Positions 5,682 to 6,665 of a DNA stretch of 6,665 nucleotides are shown here, one piece after another (positions within the stretch are counted from its first letter, which is position 1; each line of letters starts with the position of its first letter). Made by a program: the position numbers and the translations under genes. A model generated the notes under the pieces. The model was not told the origin of the DNA and searched no databases. It saw only the letters and a list, made by a program, of their open reading frames with translations. Origin of the DNA: an uncultured Akkermansia sp. (GTDB taxonomy: Bacteria > Verrucomicrobiota > Verrucomicrobiia > Verrucomicrobiales > Akkermansiaceae); assembly GCA_904501975.1 (NCBI GenBank), contig CAJGCZ010000074.1:1-6665 (forward strand). Reading direction: 5' to 3'.

Positions 5682-6665
5682 ATGTTCCGCAATCTTATTT
5701 TCGACTGGTCCGGCACGCTCTGCGATGACATGGCTCTCACTATCGAAGCCACTAACTACGTGTTGGCTCAATATAATAGAGAACCGCTGGACCGCAAGGC
5801 CTTCCGCAACGAGTTTCAGCTGCCGTACCCGGATTACTATGCTGTAAAAATTCCGGAGGCCCGGTTGGAGGATTTGGAAAACTTTTACCGCCACGCCTTT
5901 GATAACTCCACCACGGGCGTCACCATCATTCCCCATGCTAAAGAGTTTGTGCAATTCTGCCGCACCCTCGGTATCAGGTGCTTCATTCTTACCAGCATGG
6001 ATCCCAAAGCATTTGACGAGCAAGCTACTCAGCTGGGCATGTACGATTACTTTGAGCACATTCACTCCGGCATTCACAATAAGGAGCATTACATTGCCAC
6101 CCTTATGCAAATGCACGGTCTGAATCCGCATGAGACGGCATTTATCGGTGATATGCAGCACGATATTCGTGCCGCGCATTGCGCCGGCATTACCGGCATT
6201 GGTGTGCTCACCGGGTACAATAACCCCATGCAGTTGGCAGAAGCGGAGCCCGAGCTCACCGTGCCTGATTTAGCCGCTCTTCGCGCGCTTATCGAGCGGT
6301 ACCCTCAGCCTGCAGCCGATACCATTCACCTCAACGGTTTAGAGCTTATGTGCCACATCGGCGTGCCGGAGGAGGAGCGCGCCACTCCCCAGCGACTTAC
6401 AGCAGATATCACCCTCACCTCCCCCTGCCCCTTCGCTGCTATGGAGGAAGACATTGCACGCACCATCGACTACCATGCACTTTCCTTGCGCTTGGCAGAG
6501 GTAGCGGCAGCTGAGCCTACCGTGCTGTTGGAAACCTTGGCGCACAAACTCGCCACCTGTTGTGTGCATGAGTTCGGCGCCCTGCAAGCCACGGTAGAGC
6601 TGCACAAGTACATTCTCCCCCAGCTCAAATCCACCGCCGTGCGCACTGTGGTAAGCAAGAATTAA
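5682..6665 (+). CDS. folB: Fusion of HAD-family hydrolase and dihydroneopterin aldolase
   Basis: A 327-residue two-domain protein. Residues 1-205 are a HAD hydrolase of the phosphoglycolate-phosphatase type: motif I FDWSGTL (7-13, nucleophile D8), a helical cap (about 17-80), motif II FILTS (T104), motif III K134 and motif IV GDMQHD (D157, D161). Ser10 replaces the usual second Asp of DxD, the general acid/base of HAD phosphatases. After a short linker, 213-325 is FolB, of about full length (usually near 120), which splits 7,8-dihydroneopterin into 6-hydroxymethyl-dihydropterin and glycolaldehyde in folate synthesis. E232, Y264, E284 and K309 align with E. coli active-site residues, so the aldolase looks intact. 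The HAD part may dephosphorylate the dihydroneopterin precursor, but that is inference. The gene starts 11 nt after its neighbour, without a Shine-Dalgarno sequence, and its TAA ends the window, so it is complete; any operon continuation is unseen. Confidence 0.92.
   Translation: MFRNLIFDWSGTLCDDMALTIEATNYVLAQYNREPLDRKAFRNEFQLPYPDYYAVKIPEARLEDLENFYRHAFDNSTTGVTIIPHAKEFVQFCRTLGIRCFILTSMDPKAFDEQATQLGMYDYFEHIHSGIHNKEHYIATLMQMHGLNPHETAFIGDMQHDIRAAHCAGITGIGVLTGYNNPMQLAEAEPELTVPDLAALRALIERYPQPAADTIHLNGLELMCHIGVPEEERATPQRLTADITLTSPCPFAAMEEDIARTIDYHALSLRLAEVAAAEPTVLLETLAHKLATCCVHEFGALQATVELHKYILPQLKSTAVRTVVSKN

Noticed and set aside
5604..6179. 191-codon minus-strand frame over the HAD domain
   Set aside because: It is antisense to a domain with four recognisable HAD motifs and crosses a gene boundary; no start signal or motif of its own.

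Overview
The window is 6.7 kb of ordinary bacterial chromosome: six complete protein-coding genes, no RNA gene, no CRISPR and no recognisable transposase. The source is probably a Gram-negative-type bacterium: it has an exported protein with a clear signal peptide, a likely lipoprotein and a de novo NAD gene. None of the six genes has a convincing Shine-Dalgarno sequence. Together with the gene content this would suit the Planctomycetes-Verrucomicrobia-Chlamydiae group, perhaps an Akkermansia-like organism, but that placement is an impression and not something the sequence proves.

Layout from left to right. (1) On the minus strand, 61-1248, an AAA ATPase of the AAA_14/DUF4143 type. It is set in AT-rich DNA and bracketed by two imperfect copies of a ~30-bp sequence (22-53 and 1494-1523), as if it were a small accessory cassette. 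(2) A 384-bp AT-rich intergenic stretch (1267-1650) carrying promoters in both directions. (3) On the plus strand, 1651-2136, ilvN, the regulatory subunit of acetolactate synthase. It stands alone without ilvB or ilvC and ends at a strong bidirectional terminator (2155-2191). (4) Convergent to it on the minus strand, 2213-2959, an unrecognised probable lipoprotein. (5) Divergent from that, a tight plus-strand operon: nadB (L-aspartate oxidase), an exported protein with an RlpA-like double-psi beta-barrel signature, and a fusion of a HAD-family hydrolase with dihydroneopterin aldolase (FolB). The gaps are only 4 and 11 nt.

The best points for a second look are these. The HAD-FolB fusion could link pterin dephosphorylation to the aldolase step of folate synthesis, although the HAD part has Ser where phosphatases usually have the second Asp. 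Two promoter layouts recur: ilvN and nadB share TTGACG/GTGACG-17-TAGWCT with exactly 25 nt to the ATG, whereas both minus-strand genes have a -10 box only 7 nt before the ATG, implying leaderless mRNAs. The third is the direct repeat around the ATPase gene. I see no clearly new multi-gene system.
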